64,000 bases of DNA from Steroidobacteraceae bacterium (GTDB lineage: Bacteria; Pseudomonadota; Gammaproteobacteria; Steroidobacterales; Steroidobacteraceae): assembly GCA_019634895.1 (NCBI GenBank), contig JAHCAM010000009.1, forward strand, positions 17,648 through 81,647. Direction: 5' to 3'. The translations under genes were made by a program, and so were the position numbers. The stretch's first letter is position 1, and each line of letters begins with the position of its first letter. A model generated the notes under the pieces. That model saw only the letters and a list, made by a program, of their open reading frames with translations. It searched no databases and had not been told where the DNA came from. Below, piece after piece: positions 34,041 to 43,178 of the stretch.

Positions 34041-35294
34041 ATGATGCGTTTCACGTTTTTGACCGCCGCGGTGCTGGGTTGCGTCACGGCCGCAGCTGCC
34101 GACGTCGTGGTGCTGCGGGCGGAGGCCTGGCTGGACGTCGAGGCCGGCAGGCGCGTGACGCCCGGCGTCGTGGTGGTGGAGGGCGAGCGCATCGCGGCGC
34201 TGAATCCGGCCAGCCTGCCGCAGGGCGCGCGTGTCATCGAGCTGCCCGGGATGACGCTGCTGCCCGGCTTCATCGACGCGCACACGCACCTCGGCTCCGA
34301 TCTCGGCCCCGGCTGGGAGTCGCGCTCCGTGCGCTGGTCCGACATCGACCACGCGCTGCTCGGCGTGCGGCACGCGCGCGCCACGCTCGAGAGCGGCTTC
34401 ACCACCGTGCGCGACGTCGGTTCCTCGGGCTTCTACGACGTCGCCCTGATGCACGCGATCGAGCGCGGCGACTTCCCGGGTCCGCGCATCGTGCCGGCCG
34501 GCCACGGCATCGGCGCGACCGGCGGCCATTGCGATGCGACCGGCTACGCTCCCGGCGTCCTCGAGGGCGGGCCGGAGCAGGGCGTCGCCGACGGGCCGGC
34601 CGAAATCGTCAAGGCGGTGCGCTACCAGATCAAGCATGGCGCGAAGGTCATCAAGATCTGCGCCACGGCAGGCGTCATGAGCTACGAGGGGCCGGTGGGC
34701 TCGCAGCAGTACTCGGCGGAGGAGCTGCGTGCGGTGGTCGCGGAGGCTCGGCTGCACGGCATTCCGGTCGCCGCCCACGCGCACGGGCCCGAGGGCATCA
34801 TCGCCGCCTCCGAGGCCGGCGTGGATTCCATCGAGCATGGCTCGCTGCTGACCGACGAGGCAATCCGCGTGCTGAAGAAGAACGGCACCTGGCTGGTGCC
34901 GACGCTGTACCAGTGGTTCGAGGAATACGACCTGCCGCCGGCCATCCACGAGAAGAACGAGTTCATCAAGGCGCGGGTCGGCGACAGCATGCGCCGCGCC
35001 TTCGCCGCGGGCGTCAGGGTCGCGCTCGGCACCGACGCCGGCGCCGGTCCCCATGCACAGGGCGGGCGCGAGTTCACCGCCTACGTGGAGCACGGCATGA
35101 GCCCGGCGGACGCGCTGCGGGCGGGCACCGTGAATGCCGCGGCGCTGCTGCGCACCGACGACCGCGGGCGGCTGAAGGCGGGGCTGCTCGCCGACATCGT
35201 CGCCGTCGCCGGGGACCCGCTTACTGACATAGGAGTGGTCGAGGACGTGCGCTTCGTGATGAAAGGCGGAGCAGTGGTGCGGCAGCCGCAGTAA
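34041..35294 (+). CDS. Secreted metal-dependent amidohydrolase (prolidase/imidazolonepropionase-like)
   Basis: The protein has 417 residues. ATG 34041 with GGAG ten bases upstream gives a clean signal peptide (cleavage near AAAA-DVVV). The amidohydrolase barrel has GFIDAHTHLG (first metal HxH), HGAKVIKICATAGV (Lys at the carbamate position), AAHAHGPEGI, SIEHGSLL and LGTDAGAGPH (last Asp). Exported members of this group hydrolyse Xaa-Pro or other dipeptides. The substrate is not certain. It is a single transcription unit between the minus-strand hypothetical gene and the first secreted module. Confidence 0.9.
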   Translation: MMRFTFLTAAVLGCVTAAAADVVVLRAEAWLDVEAGRRVTPGVVVVEGERIAALNPASLPQGARVIELPGMTLLPGFIDAHTHLGSDLGPGWESRSVRWSDIDHALLGVRHARATLESGFTTVRDVGSSGFYDVALMHAIERGDFPGPRIVPAGHGIGATGGHCDATGYAPGVLEGGPEQGVADGPAEIVKAVRYQIKHGAKVIKICATAGVMSYEGPVGSQQYSAEELRAVVAEARLHGIPVAAHAHGPEGIIAASEAGVDSIEHGSLLTDEAIRVLKKNGTWLVPTLYQWFEEYDLPPAIHEKNEFIKARVGDSMRRAFAAGVRVALGTDAGAGPHAQGGREFTAYVEHGMSPADALRAGTVNAAALLRTDDRGRLKAGLLADIVAVAGDPLTDIGVVEDVRFVMKGGAVVRQPQ

Positions 35295-35360
35295 CTTGCC
35301 TTCGAATGGTGCCGGATGCATCCTGATGGCCGGCGGCCTTGCCGTGCCAGGGCCCAGGGA

Positions 35361-35996
35361 ATGGGAACCTTGCTTGCGGAGCGGAATGGTGTCGTGAGGA
35401 GCAGACTGCGAGCCGGCCTGGCATTGATGGCCATGCTGGGGCTGCCGGTTACCGCGCCCGCCCAGGAAGGCGCCCTGACGCTGCCGCGCAATCTCGAGCA
35501 GTTGACGGATCGTGCCGCGACCATCGTCCGCGGGCATGTCGCGAGTTCCCACGTCGAGCTGCATCCCACGCTGAGGGGCCTGCATACCGTCGTCGTGACG
35601 CTCACGGTGCGGGAGACCCTCAAGGGCCTGCCATCGCAGAGCTTCACCTTCCGCCAGTACGTCTGGGACATCCGCGGCCGCCACGGCCAGACCGTGTACC
35701 GCAAGGGCGACGAGCTGCTGCTGCTCATGATCGAGCCGAGCGAGTACGGCCTCTCGAGTCCCGCGGGCATGGGGCAGGGCATGTTCCGCATCGCCCGCGA
35801 CGCGGGCGGGCGCGAGGTCGCGGTGAACGGGCATGCCAACGCGCGCCTGTTCGACGGCCTGGCACCGGCGCAGTCGCAGAAGGGCGCGGCCCTGACGGCG
35901 GCGTCACGGCAGCTCGTTGGGACGCATCGCCAGGGGCCGATCGAGGCGTCGCGCCTGACCGCGATCATCCGGGAACTCGTCGATGCCGGCCGTTGA
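35361..35996 (+). CDS. Secreted protein of module 1, paralogue of 45972-46562
   Basis: The protein has 211 residues from ATG 35361; GTG 35394 is an equally possible start. A signal peptide ends near TAPAQ-EGAL. The mature part has a conserved core, NLEQLTDRAATIVRGHV, then [26 protein letters not shown] and SSPAGMGQGMFRI. The same core recurs in the minus-strand gene at 45972-46562, so they form one family. I do not know its function. It overlaps the matrixin-like gene by 14 bases, so the two products are likely made together. Confidence 0.8.
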   Translation: MGTLLAERNGVVRSRLRAGLALMAMLGLPVTAPAQEGALTLPRNLEQLTDRAATIVRGHVASSHVELHPTLRGLHTVVVTLTVRETLKGLPSQSFTFRQYVWDIRGRHGQTVYRKGDELLLLMIEPSEYGLSSPAGMGQGMFRIARDAGGREVAVNGHANARLFDGLAPAQSQKGAALTAASRQLVGTHRQGPIEASRLTAIIRELVDAGR

Positions 35997-37203
35997 GCGG
36001 GCATCGCTGCGAGTCCGCATCGGCCGCCAGGCCGCGGTCCTGGCCGCACTGTGGCTGGCAGGCAGCCAGGCTCTGGCCGGCGGTCCGCTGCTGGTCAGGA
36101 GCAATGGCGTGCCCTTCGCCTGGGGCACCGGCACGATCAACTACCGCACCGACAACGGACCGCTGAGCCCGACGGTGCCGGAGGCCACGGCGCAGGCGCG
36201 CGTGATCGCCATGTTCGACGTCTGGCAGGGCGTGCCGACGTCATATATCTCGTTCTCCCGCGTGGGCTTCATCAATTCGACCGGTGCGTTCACCGACGGC
36301 GACGTCAGCACGCTGGCGGAGTACGACGCGGTGGATGCCGACTGCGCCGCCGGCAACCAGAGCCCGGTCGTATACGACGCCGACGGATCCATCGTCGCCG
36401 GCCTCGGCATGGACAACACGTCGGTGATCGGCTTCGCCAGCCCCTGCACGTCGAATGCGACCAACTACCTGACCGGCCTGATCGTCATGAACGGCCGCTT
36501 CCAGGACGGGCTGCCGAGCCCCGGCGACATTCCCGAGCCTGCATTCGACGCCGCGATCATCCACGAGATCGGGCATTTCTCCGGGCTCGATCACTCGCAG
36601 ATCAACGTGAACTGCATGAACCCCTGCGGGACCGACGACCTGGCCGGCGTGCCGACCATGTTCCCGTTCCTGGTCAGTTCCACGCAGGCTTCGCTGTCGG
36701 TGGACGACATGGCCTGGATCTCGCGGCTGCATCCGCGGACCTCCGGCGGACCCACTTTCGCGGGCACCTACGGGACGCTGAGCGGCGTCGTGTTCTTCTC
36801 GGACGGGCAGTCGCACGCGCAGTTCGTCAACGTCATCGCGCGGCCGGTCGGCATTCCCCAGAACCGCACCAGCCCGGTGTCGGTGATTTCCGGTTACAGG
36901 TTCCGGGCGATCCACGGCAACCCGATCACCGGGGATACGCCGAGCCAGTTCGGCTCGACCGCGCCCGGCGACATCGGCCTGTTCGAGATTCCGGTGCCGG
37001 CGGGCAGCTACACGATCGAGGTGGAGAGCGTCCACCCGGACTTCACCGACGGCTCCAGCATCGGCCCGTACCAGATTGCGATGCCCGGCACGGCACCGCC
37101 GCCGTCGGTGCCGGTGTCGGTCGCGGCCGGCGCGACCTCCTCCGGCAACAACGTCACGCTGATCGGCACGCCGCCGCGCTTTGACCAGTTCGAGGGTCCG
37201 TGA
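35983..37203 (+). CDS. Matrixin-like secreted zinc metalloprotease, module 1
   Basis: The protein has 406 residues. A signal peptide (about 15-32) precedes a catalytic domain with HEIGHFSGLDHSQIN (about 200-214), the metzincin zinc motif HExxHxxGxxH. Glu is the general base. PTMFP a little downstream is at the Met-turn position. The C-terminal ~130 residues are a beta domain (GDIGLFEIPVPAGSYTIEVESV), probably carboxypeptidase-regulatory-like. It overlaps both neighbours. The paralogue is on the minus strand at 44768-45970. Confidence 0.88.
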   Translation: MPAVERASLRVRIGRQAAVLAALWLAGSQALAGGPLLVRSNGVPFAWGTGTINYRTDNGPLSPTVPEATAQARVIAMFDVWQGVPTSYISFSRVGFINSTGAFTDGDVSTLAEYDAVDADCAAGNQSPVVYDADGSIVAGLGMDNTSVIGFASPCTSNATNYLTGLIVMNGRFQDGLPSPGDIPEPAFDAAIIHEIGHFSGLDHSQINVNCMNPCGTDDLAGVPTMFPFLVSSTQASLSVDDMAWISRLHPRTSGGPTFAGTYGTLSGVVFFSDGQSHAQFVNVIARPVGIPQNRTSPVSVISGYRFRAIHGNPITGDTPSQFGSTAPGDIGLFEIPVPAGSYTIEVESVHPDFTDGSSIGPYQIAMPGTAPPPSVPVSVAAGATSSGNNVTLIGTPPRFDQFEGP

Positions 37204-38015
37204 GCGTCCTGCGGCATCCTTCGGCTCTGCGCCTGGCCGGCATCGCCGCGCTATTGGCACTGGCGTCGTCCTGCGGCGGAGGCGGCGGTGGCGGCGGTGG
37301 CGGCGGTGGAGTCCAGCCGCCGGCGCTTGCAATCACCACGGCGAACCTTGGCGGAGGTACCGTCGGTGTCGCCTACAACCAGACCGTGGTGGCCACGGGC
37401 GGAACCGGCGCGCGCTCGTTCAGCGTGAGCGCCGGAGCCCTCCCGGCCGGCCTCACGTTGACGGCGGCGACCGGGACGATCAGCGGCACGCCGCTGGGCC
37501 CGGCCGGCACGGCGAATTTCACCATCCGCGTGACCGATTCCGGCGCGCCGCAGCAGAGTGCGACGCAGCCGCTCAGCATCGCCATCAATGCCGTCGCCAT
37601 GAGCCGCAACGACACCATCGCGACCGCGACCACGCTCGGCAACGGCAGCTTCAATGCCTCCATCAGCCCCAGCGGTCATCCGAACACGGTGTTCATCCCC
37701 GACCAGGACTACTACCGGATCACGACCACCGCCCTGTCCACCGTGACGGTGGACATCGACGCGCAGATCAATGGCAGTCCGCTCGATCCGGTGATAGAGA
37801 TCGTCAACGCCAGCGGCGTGCGGCTGAATACCTGCGTGGCTCCCGCCTTCAACTCCCCCTGCGTGCACGACGACGAAGTGCTGGGCGTCGAGCGCGACTC
37901 CTTCCTGCAGGTGCGGCTCAACGCCGGCGTGACCGCTTTCATCCGCGTGCTGGACTGGCGCGGCGACGGCCGGCCGGACCAGCTCTACACGATCCACATC
38001 AGCGGACTGCTCTGA
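37200..38015 (+). CDS. Ig-domain/PPC lipoprotein with poly-Gly linker, module 1
   Basis: The protein has 271 residues from GTG 37200, overlapping the protease stop. The lipobox LASSC is followed by about 12 Gly residues as a linker. A putative Ig domain of the He_PIG type spans about 50-130 (GVAYNQTVVATGGTGARSF, LPAGLTL, GTISGTP). A pre-peptidase-like C-terminal domain follows (about 140-270; FIPDQDYYRITTTALSTVTVDID). It is probably displayed on the outer membrane and could hold or be cleaved by the co-encoded protease. The paralogue at 43179-44768 has more Ig repeats. Confidence 0.85.
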   Translation: MSVLRHPSALRLAGIAALLALASSCGGGGGGGGGGGGVQPPALAITTANLGGGTVGVAYNQTVVATGGTGARSFSVSAGALPAGLTLTAATGTISGTPLGPAGTANFTIRVTDSGAPQQSATQPLSIAINAVAMSRNDTIATATTLGNGSFNASISPSGHPNTVFIPDQDYYRITTTALSTVTVDIDAQINGSPLDPVIEIVNASGVRLNTCVAPAFNSPCVHDDEVLGVERDSFLQVRLNAGVTAFIRVLDWRGDGRPDQLYTIHISGLL

Positions 38016-38071
38016 GCGCCCGCGGCTGCGGGTATCATGTGCGCCCCCGATTGCGCACGTGGACGGCAGCC

Positions 38072-39553
38072 ATGAAACACGCAAGCGTCCTGTCCACCAT
38101 CGGCCGAACCCCGGCCGTCAGGCTGAACCGCCTGGCGCCCGACGGCGTGGAGGTCTGGGTCAAGGTCGAGGCCTTCAATCCGCTCGGCTCGGTCAAGGAC
38201 CGACTGGCGCTCGGCGTCATCGAGGCCGCCGAGCGCGACGGCCGCCTGAAGCCCGGCCAGACCGTGGTCGAGGCGACTTCCGGCAACACCGGCATCGGCC
38301 TGGCGATGGTCTGCGCGGCCAAGGGCTATCCGCTGGTGATCACCATGGCCGAGAGCTTCTCGGTCGAGCGCAGGAAGCTCATGCGCTTCCTCGGCGCGAA
38401 GGTGGTGCTGACGCCCGCGGCCCTCAAGGGCATGGGCATGGTGCAGAAGGCGCGCGAGCTCGCCGAGGCGAATGGCTGGTTCTGGACCCGGCAGTTCGAG
38501 AACGAGGCGAATCCGGAGTTTCATTCGAAGACCACGGCGCGGGAGATCCTCGACGACTTCGCGGGCGAGCGCCTCGACTGGTGGGTGACCGGCGCCGGCA
38601 CCGGCGGGACGCTGCTGGGCGTGGCGCGCGTGCTGCGCCAGGAGCGCCCGGAGGTGAAGATCGGCGTTTGCGAACCGGACAATGCGCAGATCCTTGCCAG
38701 CGACTACGTGCAGAAGCGCAATGCCGACGGTACGCCCGCCGAGAGCCACCCGTCATGGCGGCCGCACCTGCTGCAGGGCTGGACGCCCGACTTCGTGCCG
38801 AAGATCACCGGCGACGCCCAGGCCGGCGGCTTCGTCGACGAGCTGCTGCCGGTGACCGGCAACGACGCCATGCGCCTGTCGCGCGAGCTTGCGCGGCAGG
38901 AGGGCATCTTCGCCGGCACCTCGGGCGGCGGCACGCTGGCGGGCGCGCTGCGCATCGCCGAACGCTCGCCGAAGGGCACGGTGATCCTCGCGATGCTGCC
39001 GGACACGGCCGAGCGCTACCTGTCGACGCCGTTGTTCGAGCAAATCGGCGCCGACATGGACGAAGCCGAGTGGGAGCTGTCGCGCTCGACGCCGGGCGCG
39101 CGCTTCGACACCTGCGCCGCGCCGGTTGCCGCCGCGGCGCCGGCAGCAATCGATGCCGATGCGGAGCGCTTCGTCGAGCGCCTGCTGGGCGATCCGGCGA
39201 AGCCGATCGCTTTCTTCGCGCTGCAGTGGTGCGAGTTCTGCTGGTCGGTGCGGCGGCTGCTGCAGGCCGCCGGGGTCGCTTTCGAATCGGTGGACCTGGA
39301 CGCGGTTGCGATGCAGAAGGGAGACATGGGCGGGAAGATCCGCGCGGTGCTGGCGAAGCGCCTCGGCACACCGACGATTCCGCAGATCTTCGTCGGCGGC
39401 GAGCTGGTGGGCGGCGCGACGGAGGTGATGGACGCCTTCAACTCCGGCAGGCTGCAGGAGCTGTTCCGCAGGCATGGCGTCGCCTTCGACGCCGGCTTCC
39501 GCGCCGATGCCTGGTCCTTCCTGCCGAAGTGGCTGCAGAAGCGGCCGGGCTAG
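38072..39553 (+). CDS. Cysteine synthase fused to a C-terminal glutaredoxin domain
   Basis: The protein has 493 residues from ATG 38072. The first ~310 residues are a fold-II PLP enzyme of the cysteine synthase group: NPLGSVKDRLAL holds the PLP Lys, EATSGNTGIGLAM binds substrate, and TGAGTGGTLLGVAR and GIFAGTSGGGTL bind phosphate. A Pro/Ala linker (about 345-365) leads to a glutaredoxin-like domain (about 370-465) with CEFC as the redox site, TPTIPQIFVGGELVGG for glutathione binding. Fusion of sulfur assimilation and a thiol oxidoreductase in one chain suggests redox control or repair. Confidence 0.9.
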   Translation: MKHASVLSTIGRTPAVRLNRLAPDGVEVWVKVEAFNPLGSVKDRLALGVIEAAERDGRLKPGQTVVEATSGNTGIGLAMVCAAKGYPLVITMAESFSVERRKLMRFLGAKVVLTPAALKGMGMVQKARELAEANGWFWTRQFENEANPEFHSKTTAREILDDFAGERLDWWVTGAGTGGTLLGVARVLRQERPEVKIGVCEPDNAQILASDYVQKRNADGTPAESHPSWRPHLLQGWTPDFVPKITGDAQAGGFVDELLPVTGNDAMRLSRELARQEGIFAGTSGGGTLAGALRIAERSPKGTVILAMLPDTAERYLSTPLFEQIGADMDEAEWELSRSTPGARFDTCAAPVAAAAPAAIDADAERFVERLLGDPAKPIAFFALQWCEFCWSVRRLLQAAGVAFESVDLDAVAMQKGDMGGKIRAVLAKRLGTPTIPQIFVGGELVGGATEVMDAFNSGRLQELFRRHGVAFDAGFRADAWSFLPKWLQKRPG

Positions 39554-39587
39554 AGAACGCTGTCAGGCACTCCTTGCGATGCCGGAA

Positions 39588-39615
39588 CGGAAAGGCCCCT
39601 TGCGGGGCCTTTCCG
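39588..39615. terminator. Bidirectional hairpin between convergent genes
   Basis: A 12-bp perfect stem (CGGAAAGGCCCC/GGGGCCTTTCCG) with loop TTGC lies between cysteine synthase-glutaredoxin and the convergent ScyD-like gene. No long T-tract follows, but the convergent context supports a terminator for both strands. Confidence 0.75.
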
Positions 39616-39644
39616 GGATCGCGGTCGATCCAGTCGAAGTGATT

Positions 39645-40796
39645 TCAGGGGCAGGACGCCAGCGGCAGCCGCAACACCTCGCCGCCATTCACCGACGTGC
39701 CGAAGTTGGTGAAGTAGGCGGCATTGTCCGGCCCGATCGCGAGGCCACCCGGGAACGTCAGCCCGTTGAGCACCACGGTCATTGCGCCGCCCGGGCACTG
39801 GCGCTTGAGCCGGCCGGCGCCGAGGCCGGGATTCGGCGGCGGGAACGGCCCGACGTGTCCACTCGCGGTTTCGAGCAGGTACAGGGCGCCGCCCGCGTCG
39901 AAGGCGACGTCCACGACTGCGGTCAGGCCTCCCGCGTACGTGCTGGCAGCGGAGCCATCGCTCTCGATGCGCACGACCGATGCGCTGCCCTGGACGAACG
40001 GGAATCCGCTCAGCAGCCCGACGTAGAGTGCCCCGTCCGGGCCCTCGGTGACGGAGGTCGGCACGGCATCACGAGGGAAGGGCGGCGGCGGGACCTGCGG
40101 CAGGACGGCAAGCGTGCGCGTGCTGCCATCTGCAAGCGCTTCGATGAGCGCGTTCGCGCCCGCATCGGCGACGATGCGCCGGCCTGGCTGGGCGAGCACG
40201 CCGTAGGGGTTCGAATCCACGGCGCCGCCCGCGGGGTTGAAGGCCGCCTCATGTGCCGAGACGTCGGCGACGACCTGGTACTGTCCCGAGGGCGTGACCC
40301 GCAGCATCGTTCCGAGCAAGTTCGCCTTGCCGCCGCCGAGGCTGCTGCGGACGACATTGGGGTTGCCGCCGAGACCCATGACCAGGTAGGCCACGTTGCC
40401 GTGGAACGATAGACGGGTAGGGCCGCCTTCCATGGTGCCATCGGGGAGCGCCACCGACGGCAACCCGGTCGTGATGCGCTGGAACCCGCCGTTGGGCAGG
40501 ATCCGCGTCACGGCACCGGTCTCGCCGTAACAGCGCAGCACCGGCTGCGCCGGGGATGGGATGCAAGGCCCGGGGCCGCCCCGGCCGCCCTCTGCGACGT
40601 ACAGCGCGCCGTTCGGCGCGAAGGCGATGCCGCGCGGATTGCTGAGCCCGGAAGCGATGGTCCTGGCGTCGCCGACGTCGGCGAGCAGCGCTGCTGGCGC
40701 GGCCGCGAGCCCGGCGAGCAGCAGGCTGCTGGCGACACGGCGCATGGCCGGTGCAGCCACGATGGATCGGCAGTCAGCGGTCTTTGGCGAAGTCAT
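39645..40796 (-). CDS. Secreted ScyD/ScyE-family beta-propeller-like protein
   Basis: The protein has 383 residues. ATG 40796 is preceded by GGGGAGGAAT. A signal peptide (about 18-39) leads to NHL/SMP-30-like repeats: LSNPRGIAFAPNGALYVAEGG, then VTEGPDGALYVGLLSG, VVDVAFDAGGALYLLETASG and FPGGLAIGPDNAAYFTNFG. These match the ScyD/ScyE family. Despite the name, most members are outside scytonemin producers and have no proven role. It is divergent from the regulator at 40993, which may control it. Confidence 0.87.
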   Translation of the reverse strand: MTSPKTADCRSIVAAPAMRRVASSLLLAGLAAAPAALLADVGDARTIASGLSNPRGIAFAPNGALYVAEGGRGGPGPCIPSPAQPVLRCYGETGAVTRILPNGGFQRITTGLPSVALPDGTMEGGPTRLSFHGNVAYLVMGLGGNPNVVRSSLGGGKANLLGTMLRVTPSGQYQVVADVSAHEAAFNPAGGAVDSNPYGVLAQPGRRIVADAGANALIEALADGSTRTLAVLPQVPPPPFPRDAVPTSVTEGPDGALYVGLLSGFPFVQGSASVVRIESDGSAASTYAGGLTAVVDVAFDAGGALYLLETASGHVGPFPPPNPGLGAGRLKRQCPGGAMTVVLNGLTFPGGLAIGPDNAAYFTNFGTSVNGGEVLRLPLASCP

Positions 40797-40992
40797 GGTC
40801 GATTCCTCCCCTTCTTGCCCTTCTTATGTCTGGTTCCCTGCGTTCTGGCGCCGGGTGGCGCAACCGCCATTGCTAGGCTGGCCGCGGACCGAAGGCCATA
40901 TGCGGCATCTGACCGGCGTCTGACATGTTTCTGACCTGGGGCCGGTGTAACCTGTCGACCATGAGCCGCCGGACGAGCGGCAGGGGACAGGA
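40797..40992. promoter_or_regulatory. Divergent promoter region, ScyD-like gene / wHTH-TPR regulator
   Basis: This 196-bp gap lies between two divergent genes. It is less GC-rich than its flanks and contains a short AT-rich block (TCTTATGTCTGGTTCC) near 40820. I see no clear operator. Autoregulation by the adjacent ToxR/CadC-type protein is likely for such an arrangement. Confidence 0.4.
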
Positions 40993-42450
40993 ATGCTGAC
41001 GGGTGACGAAGTCCGTTTCGACGGATGGACGCTCCGCCGCAAGGCTGGAGAGCTGTCGAAAAACGGCAGGCGCATCCGCCTCCAGAGCCAGCCGCTCATG
41101 ATCCTGGAACAGCTGCTTTCGCAGCCCGGCGAGCTGGTGACGCGGGAAGAGCTGATCGCGCGGCTGTGGCCGCAGGGCGTCGTGGACTTCGACACGGCGC
41201 TCAACAGCGCCGTGCGCCGGTTGCGGACCGCGCTCGACGACCAGGCGGAGACGCCGCGCTACATCGAGACCATTCCGCGCCGCGGCTATCGTTTCATCGG
41301 CAGGCTCGAGGCGCCGCAGGCAGCCGTCACGCCGGCGGTCGCGGCGGCCCCGGTCTCGGCCGGCCGCGGCTGGCGCATGGCCGCGGTGGCGCTGCTGGTC
41401 GCGATGGCATCCGCCCTCTACTTAGGCGCGGAACTGCGCAGCCCGGCCTCCCTGCGGAAGAGTGCCAACCCGCAGGCGCAGGAGCTCTACCAGCGCGCGG
41501 AGCATTTCTATCAGCGCCGCGGCGAGGGAGATCTCGGGCTTGCGGTCCGGTACTTCGAGGAAACCCTGGCGCTCGATCCGGAATTTGCGCAGGCGTGGTC
41601 CGGGCTCTCGAGCGCCCTGTGGATCAGCATCGTCGAAGGGCAGCTGCCGCCGGAGCAGGGTTTGGCCAGGCTCCGCGAGGCGGCGGAACGGGCGCTCGAA
41701 CTCGACCCGGCGCTGGCGGAGCCCCGCGTGCGGCTCGCCAACTACTGGCGGTTCACGGGTGACGCGCGCAAGGCCGACGAACAGATGCGGGTGGCGCTCG
41801 AGATGCATCCCGGAGATCCGCTGGTGCTGACCGCCTATGCCTCGCAGCTGGCCAGCGAGGACCGCTACCCGGAAGCGGCGGCGCTGCAGCAGCAGGCCCT
41901 GGATGCGGAGCCGCTGTCGTACGCCTTTCGCTACAACCTGGGCGTGTACCTTTATTTTTCCGGCCGCGTGGCGGAGGCCGAACAGGAGATGATCAAGCTG
42001 CGCGAACTGAACCCGAAGCCGCTGAACGCGCCGGAACTGCACGGCATCTTGCTGCTGACGACGGACCGGCATCGCGAGGCGCTCGTGCTGGCACAGACCT
42101 GGCCCGAGGAGGCCGACCGCTTCTTCATCGCTGCCATCGCGCTCGATCGCCTCGGGCGGCGCGCGGAATCCGACGAGGCCCTGAGCAAGCTGGTCGAGTC
42201 GGAGGGCGCGCGTGAGGGCTTCCGCATCGCCGAGGTGTATGCCCAGCGCGGTGACGCCGACCGCGCATTCGAGTGGCTGAATGCCGGCGAGGCGCGCCGG
42301 CGCGCCAACGCGCGCAGCTTCGGCCGCCGGCCGCTCTGGCTGCTGGAGCATTCGCCGTTCCTGGAGGCGCTGCGGCAGGACTCGCGCTGGGAGCACTGGT
42401 ATGCGGCTGCCCAGCGGCCATGGACACGGGTCGCGGCGGGCGATAACTGA
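40993..42450 (+). CDS. ToxR/CadC-type membrane transcription regulator with TPR sensor domain
   Basis: The protein has 485 residues. An OmpR-type winged helix forms residues ~5-105 (LSKNGRRIRLQSQPLMILEQLL, TREELIARLWPQGVVDFDTALNSAVRRLRTALDD, YIETIPRRGYRFIG). One membrane helix lies at about 128-147 (MAAVALLVAMASALYLGAEL). The remaining ~330 residues are TPR repeats (ALELDPALAEPRVRLANYWRF and similar), predicted periplasmic. Such one-component regulators bind DNA while anchored in the membrane. Its location between the two secreted-protein modules and divergent to scyD suggests it controls some of these. Confidence 0.9.
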   Translation: MLTGDEVRFDGWTLRRKAGELSKNGRRIRLQSQPLMILEQLLSQPGELVTREELIARLWPQGVVDFDTALNSAVRRLRTALDDQAETPRYIETIPRRGYRFIGRLEAPQAAVTPAVAAAPVSAGRGWRMAAVALLVAMASALYLGAELRSPASLRKSANPQAQELYQRAEHFYQRRGEGDLGLAVRYFEETLALDPEFAQAWSGLSSALWISIVEGQLPPEQGLARLREAAERALELDPALAEPRVRLANYWRFTGDARKADEQMRVALEMHPGDPLVLTAYASQLASEDRYPEAAALQQQALDAEPLSYAFRYNLGVYLYFSGRVAEAEQEMIKLRELNPKPLNAPELHGILLLTTDRHREALVLAQTWPEEADRFFIAAIALDRLGRRAESDEALSKLVESEGAREGFRIAEVYAQRGDADRAFEWLNAGEARRRANARSFGRRPLWLLEHSPFLEALRQDSRWEHWYAAAQRPWTRVAAGDN

Positions 42451-42481
42451 CGTCGGCGGCTACCCGGCCACGACGACGCGG

Positions 42482-43015
42482 CTACCAGTAGCGGACGCGG
42501 CCGGTGTCCACGTGGACGAAATCCGAGGCGGCGTAATAGCCGACGCCGCCGCGCTTCAGCGACATCGCCAGTTCGTGCAGCTTCTTCGTCGGCACGCCCG
42601 CCATCCGGACGTCGATCGCCTTGCCGTCCATGTGCAGGCTGCGGGTGGCCACGCCGCTCGAGCGCGCATTCAGCATGCGGTTGGTCTGCGGCGAGCGGTA
42701 GCCGGAGATCACCTGGAAGGCGTCGTCCCGGCCGGTCAGCGCCTGCAGCTCGTGCAGCAGGTCGAGCAGCGCCGGATCGATCGGATGCACGTCGCCGCTG
42801 CGGTGATCGCGCAGCAGATGGGCGACCTGTTCGAGTCCCGCGGCGTCGTAGCTCCCGGCCTGGAAGTAGGCGACGGCCAGGCTCTCGCCGGTGTGCGTGT
42901 GCAGGAAGCGGAGCCGGCGGGTCTCGGGCGCGGCGGCCGCAGGGGCGGCAGCCAATGTCACGGCGGCCACGAGGCCGCTATGCAGCAGGTGGCGCCGGGA
43001 CAGGCGCGTGCTCAT
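42482..43015 (-). CDS. YcbK/DUF882-family murein-endopeptidase-like protein, Tat-exported
   Basis: The protein has 177 residues from ATG 43015, with AGGGGA upstream; an upstream in-frame start is less likely. The N-terminus has a twin-arginine motif (RLSRRHLLHSGLV) and cleaves near AAAA-PETR. The Peptidase_M15-like core has SGYRSPQTN, SLHMDGKAIDVRM and FVHVDTGRVRYW, keeping the His/Asp/His zinc ligands. E. coli MepK (YcbK) of this family cuts peptidoglycan 3-3 cross-links. It is a monocistronic gene facing the regulator. Confidence 0.9.
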   Translation of the reverse strand: MSTRLSRRHLLHSGLVAAVTLAAAPAAAAPETRRLRFLHTHTGESLAVAYFQAGSYDAAGLEQVAHLLRDHRSGDVHPIDPALLDLLHELQALTGRDDAFQVISGYRSPQTNRMLNARSSGVATRSLHMDGKAIDVRMAGVPTKKLHELAMSLKRGGVGYYAASDFVHVDTGRVRYW

Positions 43016-43178
43016 CGCTCGTTCCCCTGTGCGCAGCAATCCATGCCGTGTACCAGCGTCGCCTTGCGGGCGTGGCAGTTCGATCGGGCCGGTCGGACCA
43101 TCATTGCCGGACTGCGTCGCATGGAGCTTGTGTCAAAGCCGCCCGCCGCCGGGCGGCGAAGCGGATGCGATGCATGGA

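Noticed and set aside
37273..37312. CRISPR or tandem-repeat array
   Set aside because: The repeats are glycine codons within a lipoprotein gene; there are no spacers.
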